This document shows, piece after piece, positions 38,240 through 51,540 of a stretch of 64,000 nucleotides of DNA; the first letter of the stretch is position 1; each line of letters starts with the position of its first letter. The position numbers were made by a program, and so were the translations under genes. The notes below the pieces were generated by a model. It searched no databases, was not told the DNA's origin, and saw only the letters and a list, made by a program, of their open reading frames with translations. The stretch covers positions 22,630,116-22,694,115 of the forward strand of contig NC_092801.1 of assembly GCF_918797505.1 (NCBI RefSeq), in the 5' to 3' direction. The stretch is from Bemisia tabaci (Eukaryota > Arthropoda > Insecta > Hemiptera > Aleyrodidae).

Positions 38240-41200
38240 TTACTTCCATCTTGATTCCACTGGATGTGCTGGAAGTACTTTTCCGGTGCAAGCACCGAAA
38301 CCTACACGATGGTTAGCTCCTTGACAATATCCTGTCAAACATCAAAAAACATATTAAGCTTTTATTTAATTTCAATTTCTCTGCGTTTAAAACAAGTAAA
38401 CTTTGGAAGAAGAGCTGTTTGAATCACTTGTAGAATCAGGAATCTTTCTCAACTCCCCTGCTCAAAAGAGTAGGGTACATACCGCTCTTAAGCACTGTTA
38501 CCCTAAATTCCGGATTTTATGACCCCTCTTATAACGCTTTTGTGACATAGGTCCCTATCCTTTTACATATAAAAACAGAATGGCCAAATGCTCTTGTAGA
38601 CCCTTCCCTCTCCTCAAGAACATTACGTATTTTATACACAGCTCCTAGCTCGACATTAAAAGGTAGCGCTGTATGACCACAAACATCTGTGCTTCTGCAT
38701 TATTTTTTCCCTTCTTACACTAGAGGTAAGATTAATTTTTGGAAGATATGCTCTAAGGTGCTCATTAATGTTTTCCTCTTACCTTTTAAGATGACCTCAT
38801 CACCGTCTTGCAAAAATTTACGAGTCTCTCCGTTGTTTAGTGGGATAGGCTTTGTGCCCCTCCAGCATAGTTCCAACATTGAGCCATAAGAATCTGGTGT
38901 CTGGAAAAAAGGAGGAGTTGTTGAAGTATTTTGTAATAATTATTTTATTTACATACTCATGTTAGAGTAAAAGATATTAATGTAAAACTGCTTCTATGTA
39001 CATAGCACACAAATTTCCGGTTGTGAATTTGGTTAAGTTTTTGACTTATTGCCAACCTCCGTTACAAGAAAACGAATTTCCCTTCAGCAGCCTGATCATT
39101 GAAACTTTGTATTTGTCTATTGGACAAGACTAAGATGTAATGGAGCTGTATGATTGGTCCATCGCGGCTGCGGATCCCGCTTTCTCGTGCCTTTCTGGGG
39201 CCGATAAATCAACAAACTAAAGGCGGCACCCCTTCGGTGACTGACAATCAGTTGATTATCCAGCCTAAGAAAGGCACAAGAAAGAGAGATCCGCTTCCGT
39301 GACCAATGAGTCCAACCAATCACATAGCTCCATCACACCATAGTCTTATCGTGTCCAAGAGACAAATAAAAAATTTTAACAATCAGGCTGCTGGCGATGG
39401 TGTGCCCACAACAATTGAATCCACGTACGCGAAAACATTCGATGTCCAAGACAGTGTTTCAGAATTTGAGTGGACAACTTCATTGTAACTTAACAACACA
39501 AGATGGTTTAAGACGTTAGGAATGTAGAACAATTTTATAAATAATCCCCTAAGTGTAATTAAACGTTTACAAAAGAGATCGATCCTATTCATCAGTGTTG
39601 TGGGACAAAAGAAACCCTCGGCAATTATGAAACCCTGTATTGGACAACGGACGTTTTCGCATATGTCGATTCAATCGGTTGTCATGCTGGTAGCATTGAC
39701 TTGAGCTCATCCAAAATTCTCGATCCACTTCTTGAGGTGGGTTGAAAAGAGGATTGATGCAAATAATGTCCAAAATTCATCAAGCAACTAAGTTTAGTTG
39801 GTTTGATTGACAATGACTACGTAATCAACCGGAAGTATTTAGTAGTTCTTATCTTTGTTTAGCCTTGTCTTTAGCATTTTAGCATTGTTTTTCATCTCAC
39901 TGAGGCACAGTCGTCGGTTCCATTAAATGTCATATTTGAACAGTTGGCTAAATCTAACTCCTCCTTTTTTTACATTTTTCAAAATAGTAAAGAAGCAATT
40001 TAATAATGAAAAAGAAATAAGAAACTGATCATTACCGGTCCACTAATTGTTCCAGATGCCAGTAAGTCTCCTGCATTCATATTACAACCGGTTACAGAGT
40101 GATGTGCCAGATGTTGCTTCGGAGTCCAATACATGTATTTATAGTTTGTCTTGCATACTGTTGTTGTGGAATTTTGGCCTGTCGAAAACCAAATAGAAAT
40201 CGATCATCTGTGATGAGGTGCGTAGAAATAATTTTACATTTAGTAAGAAATCCGTTTAAAACAAGTTTTTCTCATTCTCAGTTGTTTTCAAACCAAAAAA
40301 CCGCAGTATAGCTCGTAAGTTTTCGTCAAAAAGCAACCTATTAATGTTTCGTTGCAATCATGGCTATCTATTTTTTACTAGGTTATTTTATTTTTTTTTA
40401 AATCGATGTTTTCAAGTTTCATTCTGCGTCTCAAGGCAGGCTTTTAGTCCTTGCCGTCATATTTCAAATTCATCAGTTTCAAATATATTTGTTTTTTGTA
40501 ATAATAACCTCTCTGATCGTTGGTCGTGATCATAATTTTAATAAATGAACGTTTGAATTTTTTTTCATTTTACATATTTTTCATTCATTCTGGCTCAGGT
40601 GTAAAATTCTAAAAAAATCGGCGCTTTAGGAAAGCATGTTGGCAATCGTGGGTACTTACATTTGATGTCAACCTGCAAATTAATATCAAAGTTATAATTA
40701 TTCTTTTGCGTTAGGTAAGGGAATGGCGCAGGATCTTGTTTTGTGTTTTCTACAATAAAAGGAGCGAGTGCTTCCATCGTCACAATCCAAGGCGAGATGG
40801 TAGTGCCTAAATTTTTTGCTAAGAAAGGTCCAAGTGGGACATACTCCCATTTTTGTATATCACGCGCTGCAAAAAAAGAAGAAAATTATCAGTGAAGTTT
40901 GGTTCTTTCGCAATTATTTTATCAACTAATTTCAAGAAATTTGTCCGTGAAGCACTTTAAAAAAAAAAAGAAAGAAAAATTTGAGGGTTGAACGTCCTGG
41001 CAAACCTGAAAAATTCAGGGAATTTTAAAAGACCTGAAAAGTCAGGGAAATCTTAGGGAATTTTGCAGAAGGTCGGAAAATTTTTCCATTTGCAGAGAAA
41101 AGTAATAAGCTGTACTTGTCACTGACGCAAATCTTTGGCAAATATTTAGGTATGAACATTTCCAAGCCTCACTGAAATACCATGTCTCTAGTTTTGTATG

Positions 41201-44200
41201 AATTCAGCAGCGCAAGGGTCGCCTTTCAAAAAGTAATCAAATAATTTCACTCCGATATTTTTCAGTTTTTTGTTTTTACCTACATACTTGCTTCATGTTA
41301 AATCAAACATATCCTGACTGAAAAAATAGAAAAGTAACCTACCACTCCAGTCATTCATCAATACCATTCCAAAAATATGCTCCTCTGCATCGTCAATGTG
41401 AATAGGTTCTCCTAATTTATTGGGTTTACCCCCTACAAAAATGGCCATTTCCAATTCAAAGTCAAGTAGTCTGCAGGGACCAAAAACTGGCGCAGCGCCC
41501 TCTACAGGACAGGTTTGTCCATTTGGTCTACGAATCGGCGTTCCAGATACTACTACAGATGATGCTCTTCCATGGTAACCCACTGGAATGTATTTCCTGC
41601 AAAAGAGAAATGAGTCAGAGTTGGCAAATAAACAAAAATGCAATGATACTGTAGGGATTGGAAGGAAAGCAGACCAAAACCAGACTTGATCAAGGTGTCT
41701 ACAAGTCCAGAAATAGTACGGATTTTTTAAGGTCGGTCCGGAAGTACCGAAAAAGTGCGGAATTTCTGAAGGCGGTCCGGAATTTTTTTCATTTTATGTC
41801 GCAATTTGAGCAAGAAATTCAAATTTTTGAAATTTTTCCAATTTCGTCAATTGAGGGTACTGAAAAAGTACTGAACTTTTCTATCGAGGAGGCACTGAAT
41901 TTCTTGGGAATGTACTGGAAAGGTACTATAAAAGAACTGATTTTTGGCCGGCCTGTTTTGGTAGACACCCTGTTGATTCCACTATGGCTTTCATTTTTCT
42001 TTGTCAACAATTCATCCCTCACTTCCCTCAAAGTCTTTTCATTAGTCAAAGATTTTTAGGTATTTTGTATTGATACTTTCAATCATAAATTTACTTATTG
42101 ACCATAATAGAAAAGATTCCGATATATGTTCAAGCATGGTTTTTGCTCGGTAAAAACTACTCACCAATTAGGCATCAGAGCATCCTTCTCTCCTCGAAAC
42201 ATTATTCCTACGTTAGTTGCATGGTGGATTGAGGAATAAAAGTCTGTGTAGTCTCCGATTTTGGCTGGTAAATGCATTTCTGCTTGCCATTGTTCTACAA
42301 ATACTCTGAAAATCAAAGTTTCAACCATTAAGAGTTGTGGAAACATTAGGTGTATTCCTGTTTATTGGGCTACATAGGAGACAATAGACTTGAACATTGA
42401 AACTGCTCTTCATTGCATAATAGAGTCAGTTACGGTGAGAGTTAATTGGACACCTTTGAACTGAAAGAATACATATCCAAAAGCACAATTTAAGCTTTTT
42501 TTCAGTTTGCTCTTCAAAGTGTCACTGCACTCTCAGCAGACTATTCTAGAGTCAAATTCAGATTATTTTTTACTGCTGCTCTTCGCTGTACATGCAGGGT
42601 AGGGAATTAAATTTCTGGAAGGTCTAATGTGTATCTAGGAGGTATTCTAGATTAAAGAGCTTTGAAGTCGCAGAAATGAGTTTTATCTAAAAATGCAGGA
42701 AAGTTTACATTAAAGACGGCAATTAGTCGTACATATATTAAGGTTTCTTCTTAAAGGAGTTGTATAAAAAGCATTAATTCAGAAAATCCAAAAAAAATGC
42801 AACATTATTTTTAGTTGAAGTTTGCAATTGAGCATCAGTAATGGTATATAATTTTTGATTACCCGTCTTTCACTCTATCTTTATCACATAAATATTCTTG
42901 TAACGATGCACGAGCTTCGCGCCATGCTGGTCTTCCTAATTCCATAAATTTGTTCAAGGTTTGCTAGAAAAAGAAAAATACACAAATCCGACTGGTTAAC
43001 AACTGGTGATCAATTAAAATTTTTGTAGCCTTTGAATTGGCAAAAATTTATTTATCAGCCTGATTTTGAATGAACTCTATCATTGATAGATCAGTTTATT
43101 GATTTTAGTGCACTCGGGATAATGATCTGATCATACGACTGTGCGCCTGCAAATATCATCACCAAATGTTACCCAAAATTGCATTCAGAAGTCATGCATC
43201 CTAGTTTTCTTTCCTTTTCTTTTCTTCTTAAAATTTCATGAAAATATTGAATTTCTAAAATAAGAATCCAAACCAGTTTTGAGCATTTAGAGAATGATAA
43301 GAATTGCAGTGTTTGCCAGAGAGTGAACTTCATGTCAAGGTTCTAGAGTTTCAAAAAACAAAAATGAAGGTTTTTTGGTGAATGGACAAAGAAAATAGAT
43401 TAAATCCGCAGTAGCTTTTTTTCCATATCTAATCAATAAAAATGCGAGTCTTTCTATAATGAGAAAAAACCAAGTACTTACTTCTAGAAAAACATCCTGA
43501 TTTGATGAAAGAATTGGTCCTCTAAATATATTCTTTGTGGAATGCAAGTCCAAAATCTGATCACCAATGGCAACTCCAATGCGTTTTGTTGGCTAGAAAA
43601 ATAGATATGTAAAGTTAGAATTTCTTTGAAATTAGCAATATTCTAACACATAACTCTTGGTATCCAGAGTACGAAATAGAGCTGGGTCTGCACAATTCTC
43701 ATGAGGTTTCTAAGCCTATATAAAGAAGAAAAATGAAATTCCTTTATGTATTAGAACGAAAGTGAGGGTGAGAACTTATGATATTGCAGAAGAATGAGCA
43801 GCACTGATGGATCTTTATCTTTTAAGGCCATATCAGATTGCAAAATCATTTTAATCTTTTCATTTCCAAACTCCACGGTGGAGATGTACACTTTAATTGC
43901 AATAAATGGATGCAAAACAAATTTTCTTCATTTTTAAGAGAAGCTTTAAAATTTATAAACCCCTTTTTCTCAACTATTGTCTCCACGTATGATTTTTAGC
44001 TGCATAGCAGTATCACATCCAAAGATCTAAGAGATTTCATCTATATTCCGGTGTGTAAAAAGTGTTGGCCGTGATATGGGGCGTTATTCATCCTCCTTTT
44101 GTACCCTCACAAATTACTTCTTCATTTTCTGAGGAAAGATTTTTCCCTTCCTACCTAAAAACCAACATTTCATCACAGAGCCACCCTGTAAGCCTTCTTG

Positions 44201-45038
44201 AAAACAGGAACATGCTCTTAACTGAATGTCAGGAGAGGGGGGGGGGGGGGGGGTTAATCGAAGAAGGCAGAATTTGCTGAAAGGACAAAAATGCAAGAAG
44301 TCTAAAAAAATGCTCTATAATTGGTCGAAGTCAATCATAATTGGACGTATTTCTCTCCGGAGGACGGAACTATGTGCATTATGACTTGAGCCGTGTTATG
44401 CATGTATTCTTATGGGTCTTAGGGCTCATGTCTTGATGCACATGGTTCCGTTTGATAGAAATACGTCCAATTGCCCCCTCGAATGGCAAACTCCTAATGT
44501 ATCCTCCCTCCAATGCTCTCATTTCCCGGAACTAAGTTCGAATGCCGAAACTTTTGAGATTTTACCGAATTATTCCCGGAACTTTTAAAATTTTCAAAAT
44601 GTTCCGGATCTTTTGCATTTTCCGGAACTTTCTCGGAATTTTTGAAAAAATCTAAAAGGAATCCCGGAACTTTTGACGGTCATGGAGTTTGAGATATTGC
44701 AACCAAAAAAATTCCGAATCCCGGAACTTTTGATGGATATAGAATGGGAGCATTGCCTCCCTCTGCCCTCTCTAAATGACTACCTTTTTTGAAAAACTTC
44801 GCCCCTGCTCTCCCCTCTTGTCCCAGTTACCTCGCAGCTGAGGCTGCTCCTTCTTTCTTCACTCTCTCATCTTAAGTATCTCCTCTGCTTTTCTGCTAAG
44901 ATAACTTAGATCGAAACCACAAAATTTACCCAATTTTCTCACGATTTCACTTACATTGTCGACGGTGGAGAAAACTCCGTACGGCAGGTTCTCGATCGGG
45001 AACTCCGTGTCGGGCGGGTAGTCTACCGCGCACTTCAT
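38240..45038 (-). CDS. FAH: Fumarylacetoacetase
   Basis: Cytosolic hydrolase for the last step of tyrosine breakdown, splitting 4-fumarylacetoacetate into fumarate and acetoacetate (EC 3.7.1.2). Exons from 5' to 3' are 45038-44955, 43592-43482, 42963-42863, 42305-42165, 41596-41343, 40866-40660, 40178-40036, 38900-38783 and 38331-38240. They total 1251 nt, 416 aa (human 419), with all phases consistent. The N-terminal domain has [13 protein letters not shown] and [13 protein letters not shown]. The catalytic domain shows [10 protein letters not shown] and [11 protein letters not shown], giving metal ligand Asp120, Tyr122 and catalytic His127. FELEM gives Glu193 and Glu195, and MNDWSARD gives Asp228. 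[12 protein letters not shown] and [13 protein letters not shown] complete the fold. All known active-site residues I checked are present, so the enzyme should be active. The introns hold several small repeat elements. Confidence 0.96.
39085..39393. mobile_element. MITE-like element with about 115-bp inverted arms (FAH intron 7)
   Basis: The left end CAGCAGCCTGATCATTGAAA is matched by the right end ATCAGGCTGCTGG. The arms (about 39085-39200 and 39275-39393) pair further through TTTGTCTATTGGACAAGAC and GTGTCCAAGAGACAAAT, then ATGGAGCTGT and GCTCCATCAC. There is no reading frame. No target duplication was confirmed. Confidence 0.75.
41691..41972. repeat. Dispersed repeat with short inverted ends (FAH intron 4)
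   Basis: It begins AAGGTGTCTACA and ends GTAGACACCCTG. The interior is built from degenerate phrases such as GGTCGGTCCGGAA and GAAAAAGTACTGAA that recur within it. The bounded design matches the element at 12149-12533, although the interiors differ. Confidence 0.5.
44340..44471. mobile_element. Small hairpin element (FAH intron 1)
   Basis: 132 bp bounded by ATTGGACGTATTTCT and its reverse complement AGAAATACGTCCAAT. The arms continue to pair imperfectly through GGAACTATGTGCAT with ATGCACATGGTTCC and TGACTTGAGCC with GGCTCATGTC. The design is that of a MITE. A G homopolymer (about 44236-44253) lies just upstream. Confidence 0.8.
44540..44745. repeat. Degenerate CCGGAACTTTT repeat (FAH intron 1)
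   Basis: The phrase CCCGGAACTTTTGA and close variants recur five or more times over about 200 bp, separated by short AT-rich stretches. No function is suggested. Confidence 0.55.
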
Positions 45039-46440
45039 TTTTCACGCGGCTCCGAAATACCTGCGAAAACAAACCAAAATGTACCGTGGTCGGACCAAAA
45101 ACTGCCAACAAACTCGGTTTCTTCACAGGATTATGTGTTTACTGGTATCCCTTCTTCTTGGCCAGCCTCAAGCCGCTACCATGTAAAGTATTCTGAGGGA
45201 AAAAAGCGTATGTACACTTCCATGTTGCCAAATTTGGTCCAATAAAATACGAATTTTCTGGAAAACTTGCGACTCATTTTCGTGGAATTTTTCACTGAAT
45301 TTTTTCGTGATTTACCTACCCCTATGGCTCCGAAAAATTTTAAGGGTGTATATTCGTGATTTTTCTCAAAAATAAGTATTTCCTTTCGGTAAATTTGGCA
45401 ACGTTTGGACGTCGATACAGCGTTCTTCCCCGGCGTGGCAGTATTTGGCCGAGAGCCAGAACAGGTTCAAATCAGAAACGAAGGAAAATTCTCGCCGGTG
45501 ACCGCTCAGTGCTGTATCCCCGGGGCGTCATTAATTCCAACTTATCGAATGGATCCTCACCTCGCGACTTGTTGTCAACCTGAGGAGAAAACAACACTTG
45601 GTAGGGAAGTTTTTATGGGGTTTTAAGTGAGGTGCAACTTGGCAACTGTGTCGGTTATGGTGGTTGTTTGTTTGCTGTCGCCAACCACCCATGAGTTGGA
45701 AAAAAACGGTGTCTTCACGAGCCAAGGTGATTCTTACAAAGTGGTGCCCGCCGCAAGTACCACATCGATGCCTGTTGAGGACACCGAAGTGAAAGAGCAG
45801 TAAAAGCGACAGTTAATCTCGTGGAAAACGAAGATTTCCGCACTTGAAATGCACGAAAATGTATCGCTTTGTGAAATACCGTCACCTTCCAGCCAAAGTA
45901 TCACAAGCGCCACGCGACGTTCAAAAATTTCCGCCGTCATTTTATTTTTTTACAGAGAAATTGTTGGTTGAATCTGTTTGGAAATTTCGTTGAATTTTAT
46001 CGGCAGCTCAAACGAAAATCAGTGAAATTTTCGGACTGCTTCGTTGAACAATTTCTCTCTAAAAAAATAAAATGGCGGCGGAAATTTTGAAACGTCGCAT
46101 GGCGCCAGTGATATTCTGGCCGGATGGTGACGGTATTGGTTCATGAGCTGCCCAAGTAGTGCGATTTTAACGGAGAATGTCTCGCGATTTTATCGCCGTC
46201 GATTTGTTGCAATATTCTCGGATAAAAAATTGCAATAAATTGCGATTTATCGCATAAAGCGATAAAATCGTGATTTTACCGACGACGATTTTTCGCTATA
46301 CTATCGAGGATGAACTCGTGATAAAGTGAGCTACAATTCCGATTTTATCGAACGTGATTTTTAGGGATGAAATGTTGACAAGATCGATCTTAGCGATTTT
46401 ATCGCCAAAAAATTGTAAAAAAAAATCGCAACATAATTTC
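45039..46440. other. FAH upstream region with two fold-back elements
   Basis: The FAH 5' UTR and promoter should lie near 45039-45200, where base composition is more balanced. A fold-back element follows at about 45200-45440, bounded by sequences around ATGTTGCCAAATTTGG and AAATTTGGCAACG. A second lies at 45875-46137. Beyond that, 46150-46430 is a jumble of GCGATTTTATCG and CGATAAAATCG words. Confidence 0.5.
45875..46137. mobile_element. Fold-back element with about 90-bp arms
   Basis: Left arm 45875-45966 starts AATACCGTCACCTTCC. Right arm 46048-46137 ends GGATGGTGACGGTATT and is its reverse complement with scattered mismatches, through CGCCACGCGACGTT / AACGTCGCATGGCG and CCGCCGTCATTTTATTTTTT. 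The loop of about 80 bp has no coding potential. Confidence 0.82.
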
Positions 46441-49400
46441 TAAATGTCGCTTTTTTCCATTGAAAATTGCTATTTGGGTGAATTCGCAGTATTTTTAATG
46501 CATAGTAGAGTCTTGATTACCCACGGTGATCGGGACCGGAACTATCGCGGATATTCGAAATTCGACTCGCGGTTATTCGAAACTCGCGGATATTCGACAT
46601 TCGCGGAAAATCCAAAGCTGAGTAGTTCAGCTAGGAAAGGGGATCAAAAAGGCTTTATTTTCAAAGAATCTTTTTAAACACTCGTATAATAACAGACAGG
46701 AAAATAATTGGTGTAAAATGGAGGGATTTTACGTCAAGGAAGTTATTTCGGCAACGTCATATCCGAATGTAATGTTTCATAAAATTTCGCGTCATAAAGT
46801 AGCAGCGTTTATTGGCGAAAGCCACTTAGTCAACCGTGGATAATCGAAGCGTGGATATTGGGGGAAGCTCACGCACAAAATGTCGAAGAAAGAAATATCG
46901 TCATTATTAGACGCCTTCAAATACACGGGAGACCCTCCTGTGTACTAATTTCAAAGCGTGAAAAAATGCATGCATTCAGTCTAAAACCGCTTCAAAACGC
47001 GAGCATTCGCTTAAGACTCCTTCAACTCCTTTAAATAAATCTCGGAAAGTCACGAGCTTTTGCCGAAAATTTCATTGAAAAGTTAACATTGCAGACACTC
47101 CCTTAAAACTGACCCTCGATCATCATTTTGCAATTGAGTTTTTGACCAAAACTTAATGTACCAATTCTTTGAAACAGCATAATTTGGCATAAAAAAGTGT
47201 TTCATAAGGCTCATACTCTCATATTAATCACTTTTTCTCCTCTGAAACGTTAATTTGAAGTTGGCACTGTGTGAAATATCAAGACGTAGTCTGTTAGTTA
47301 ACTGCAAGCCAGAGCGTGACTTCAGTTCATCTCTGATAAACGCCCCGTCAGTCATCGAAAGCGCTGTGACGTTCCATGCAGGATATTTTGCGTCGCGTGG
47401 TATTGAAGGCGCGCCAATTCATTTTTACCAATTTATGCCACCGCGCGCCGCGCGCTCACTTCGTCCGAGTCAGTTTTCGTCCGTATTATCCCGACGCCAC
47501 AATTATTTACATCTCATGCATTTAAAGCGTTAAACTTTTTGACTTTTTTTATGATTTTGTAAAATTATCGGAATCTGCAAGCGCCGGAATAGAGATTTGA
47601 ATGCGTTTAATTCTAAAAGCTCTATTTTAACTTATTCATTTATTTACTTGATTCTGAAGGGCTCATTCGCTGTATTGTAGGAGAGGACGTGTTTAGACAT
47701 ATTTTGCGGTAAATCTGCAGTCGGAGCATTAAGTTTTGCACAATTTTACTTGTTTTTCAGTTGACCACGGTGATGCTATTTGTCCATTTTTAAACATGCT
47801 CCCAATTAATGTCTATACCGAGGCACGCTTCAGCATGCTGGATATTATCCTGGTTAATAAGCGGGAAAAGGCATAATGTAACATAATCGAATTAGAGATA
47901 TTAAGAATCGACCGTTCATCGTGACACAGCTACATAGTTGGTACATTTTAGTCGATGATCAATTCAGAAGAAGAATTTCTTTGTGGGTGATAACAATTTA
48001 GCGGTGGAAAGAGCGTCACACTTCTGTTATGTAAGTTCCGAACTTCTTATCCCCATGAACGAAGCTTTTCCAATCGCATCGCAGTTGCAACGAGCGTCTT
48101 GAAAAGTTGCAGTAGCGAAAAAAGCCGGTCTTCTCGTCCGCCATTTTGAGAAACCCTCGAGACCGAGTGGCGAGGGCCACGGCTGGTGCGTATGCGAGGA
48201 TGGTTCATCCCGGGGGGAGTAGCCACGTGTTGCATTTCGCACAGCCTACAGCGCAATTTCTAATGTACGTGATTAAGCGTCTACTTACCGGCTTATCACA
48301 ACTATTATTCTTCGGTCGAGTTTCGTCGGAGATCGACTGATGGAACTATTTTGAACGCGTTGAATTGGGCGACTTCTTCGGGAGAACTAGCGGTTCGAAC
48401 GAATGGAAAATATACTGTAAACAACTGACGAAAACTTGAATTATCTCGCGATGTCATCAGACCAGTTCCAGGGGCTCTCAGTCTAGTGAGCGGATGTGTT
48501 ACAGTGTTGCCGAGTGGGCTCGAAAATATCCAATATTCCCAAGAGAGGTGTCGTGCTAATGGAAGAACGCTGTTCTTCAGGGTTGCGCAAATGAAATGAA
48601 AAGTATGAAATATTGGAAATTTCTGTGAAATACTTCGTGCAATTTTGTTAAAGCTGTGAATAATATGTACCATATTTTCAGGAGCTGGGCATGCAAAACA
48701 CACTTGAAAAGACCGGAAAGAAAAAAATCAGAATTTTTTGCATTTAATTTGGCAAAGTATTTTCCAATGTCTTTCATGTATCCATCAATTTCATGAAATG
48801 TCAAGATTTTATTATTCATGTAAAATTGCAACCTCTCGCTGAATGAGCCTTCAGAATTTGCCGAATTTCTTTTGGTAAAATCCGATTTTTTTAGGGAATT
48901 TTTCTGTTTTTCTTCTTTGAGAGTACCTATTATTCCCAGCAATGTAGTCTGAAGCATTTGAAAATTTCAAGTCAAAATACCTATTTCTAATTTTTTCCAT
49001 TTATCAATATTTTATCGAGAGAAACTTCGGCAACGACCGAACGTGTATACAACGTTATCCTTCAACACAGAGAGCGCGTTTAATTTTTACTGCAATACAT
49101 GGCAATCGCGCGGCCATGAGTGGTTCTTTAAGTATCATGATCATTGGTTAATTCGATGCATTGTAAGCAGGAAGGACCCATGTGACTCAGCGGTGTTTCT
49201 TTTTTTGTACCGTCTTAGGTCAGCCAACATTGTGGCAAGAGAGCGTTATTGAGTCCTCTTGAAAGTCTTGAGAGTGAACCACTGTAAGCCGGGGTTTTGT
49301 CTGTAATCAATTTTTAAATGAGTTTTTTCTAACATATGCGCCTGCAAAATGCACATCAGCCTCCGCTTGGATATGTAAATGCCCGGAGGAAATTTTGGAC

Positions 49401-50328
49401 TATTTTTCCCTTTTTAAAGAATCGAACAGCTTGTTAATCGCACCAGATCCAAAGTGCTTCAAATAAAAATGCGAAGGGTACTTTTCAAGGGAGGTGTAAA
49501 TTGTTTGGACTAGCCATTTGACGAATTTGTGCTTCCAACTTGACATAGAAAGAAACAACAAGGGACCAAAATGACAAGAAAATCCTGATGTGGCGGGCGA
49601 AGATACTAGAAAAGACGAAAGCTGGTGAACAAATCCTCAATTTTTGCCCTCATCCTACCCCTTATCTTAAAAATCTGAAGTAGCACCTCTGTTCGTAGAG
49701 GGTCTTCCTCGTATGGGCCGGTAGCATCCCTACGGTGATACCATCATTCCAAGGCGCAATGATACCACTATTTCGACTCTGCGGCGCGCGTGTGGTATGC
49801 CGCTTCAAATGAAGGCGAAATATGCCGTTATCGAGTTACCGCATGGACTTCGGTGTACATAGCGATGGAACCTCCGAGTTTCACTTTCGCATATTTTCTC
49901 ATCGTAATCTCACAAATGGTATATACGTTGATGACGCTTCAAAAGTGTCCAAATTCAAATTGTAAGTGAGTACTACAGGGTTGCCGGTGCTCTGAAAAAC
50001 CGTGAAAGTCAGGGAATTTCCAACACATCTTCTAATCACTAAAAACATATCAGCTGATCTTTCGACTGTTACCTACCCTTTCTGGCCATTTTCAAGACTT
50101 TTGCCGTTTGCAACGTTGCAGGCTTCCTGTCATACTTGGTTTTTTTTTTTTTTTTCTTTTTCTTTTTTTTATAAAAAAGCTAGTCAACATAATTTCTTGA
50201 AACTTCCTTGATGTTTCCTCTCAGTCAGCGGAATATTCTTTATAAACTTCAAAATTCAAAGCTCGCGTGTTTCTCCTCGAAAAAAACAAAATATGGGCGG
50301 AAATTTGAAACACCGCAATGCTGCCGTG
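46441..50328. other. Repeat-rich intergenic DNA without recognised genes
   Basis: 46541-46610 carries three degenerate CGCGGATATTCGAAATTCG-like copies near a GATTACCCACGG block, reminiscent of pogo/Tigger termini. 47385-47415 has the TATTGAAGGCGCGCC block shared with the elements at 52884 and 58914. 49975-50025 and neighbouring stretches hold GTCAGGGAATTT-type dispersed repeat words. The longer frames here lack any recognisable domain. Confidence 0.45.
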
Positions 50329-50573
50329 CTAAGGAAGAACGCCTTATGAACATTCGAGAGTTGCCAAATTTCCTTCGATAAAATGTTTATTTATGAGGAG
50401 AATTATGAATATTTTTCCCTGAAATTTCATGAAGTTAAGGTGAGATTGCGAACAAAATTATCTGAAAAATTAGAAGAAAAATATTCATAAGTCACCCAGG
50501 AAATTCGTGTTTTATCCTCGGAAATTTGGCAACGCCTGAAGGTTTAAACGGCGTTCTTCCTCAGCACGGCAGA
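50329..50573. mobile_element. Fold-back element with about 95-bp arms
   Basis: The left arm begins CCGTGCTAAGGAAGAACGCC and the right arm ends GGCGTTCTTCCTCAGCACGG. Internal pairing continues through GTTGCCAAATTTCC / GGAAATTTGGCAAC and ATGAATATTTTTC / GAAAAATATTCAT. It is related to the fold-back at about 45200-45440, which shares the GGCAACG and GCGTTCTTCCCC words. Confidence 0.8.
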
Positions 50574-50794
50574 ATGGAGATACGTGGTTTTACAGCCCCT
50601 GTCTGATCCTAGTTTCGCAGCCCCTGTCTGATCTCCATATTATTATTCACGCGCCATACACTTGGCAACCTAATTCGACTGGGCTAATTTCAAGGTCAAA
50701 GCATGTCGTCGCTCCGAGGCCCGCGAAAAAAACCCCATTTCAAATTTTTCGCGACGCTCAGAGGGTAGCTTTCCCTCGGCGCGCGTGGCGGGGT

Positions 50795-51300
50795 CTCAAC
50801 CCCGAGTTTTTTTCCACGGTGACGGACGGTGCGGGTGGGCGAGGGTGCGGACAAGCCGGCTTCGATCAGAATAATCGACCATCGATATTTTTACATTAGA
50901 AGCCATGCTTAAGAATCGTTTCAGGTGAACCGATCCTACAGGAGAGTTTAAATGGGAGAATCAATGGATTGGTACCATCAACGCCGAGTTTTTTTTCACG
51001 TGACGGCGCGGCGGGCGAGTTGCCTGCCTACCGTGCCGATCAGAATAATCGAAATCGAATTTTCATTGAAGACACGTTTAAGAATCTCGGGGAACCGATC
51101 CTTTTCAATTTGCCTAAATGGGAATCAATGGATTGGTACCTCAACGCCGAGTTTTTTCCACGGTGACGGGCGGCGGGCGGGCGAGGGTGCGGACAAGCCG
51201 GCTTCGATCAGAATAATCGACCATCGATATTTTTCCATTAGGAGCCAAGGTAAAGAATCGCTTCGATAACGAATCGCATCGATATCGAATCGATTATTTT
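50795..51300 (+). repeat. Three tandem copies of a 160-180-bp GC-rich unit
   Basis: CCGAGTTTTTTTCCACGGTGA and its variants start at 50802, 50984 and 51147. Each is followed by a GC-rich stretch, then GATCAGAATAATCGA and a CATCGATATTTTT-like segment. Copies 1 and 3 are closer to each other than to copy 2. A diverged end with ATCGATATCGAATCGATT follows at 51265-51297. Confidence 0.8.
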
Positions 51301-51309
51301 TCATGGGTT

Positions 51310-51540
51310 TGAATGGGCAATGGATCGGTGGCGCGGGCGGCGGGAGTTGGCGTCGGGGCGCGCACCGGGCACCGCGTATCACCCGGAGAGGCGCGTGAGG
51401 GGCAGCGAGGCAGCGACAAGCTCCGCGGGCGGTGAGGGGGCCGGCGGGGGGCGAGGGGGGAGTTATGTCGACTGGCGCGGCGGGCGGCGCGGCAGCGGCG
51501 CGGAGGCGCGGCGGTAAAGCCCAAGGTCGTTATTCGGCTC
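51310..51540. other. GC-rich island
   Basis: Strong local shift to high GC with many CpG dinucleotides, in contrast to the AT-rich surroundings. It is consistent with a promoter-associated island. Open frames on both strands are a by-product of the composition; no protein family is recognised, and no donor was chosen. Confidence 0.4.

Noticed and set aside
48305..48957. Overlapping minus-strand frames of 126-132 aa
   Set aside because: No recognisable family, composition typical of AT-rich repeat DNA, and no splice or poly(A) context.
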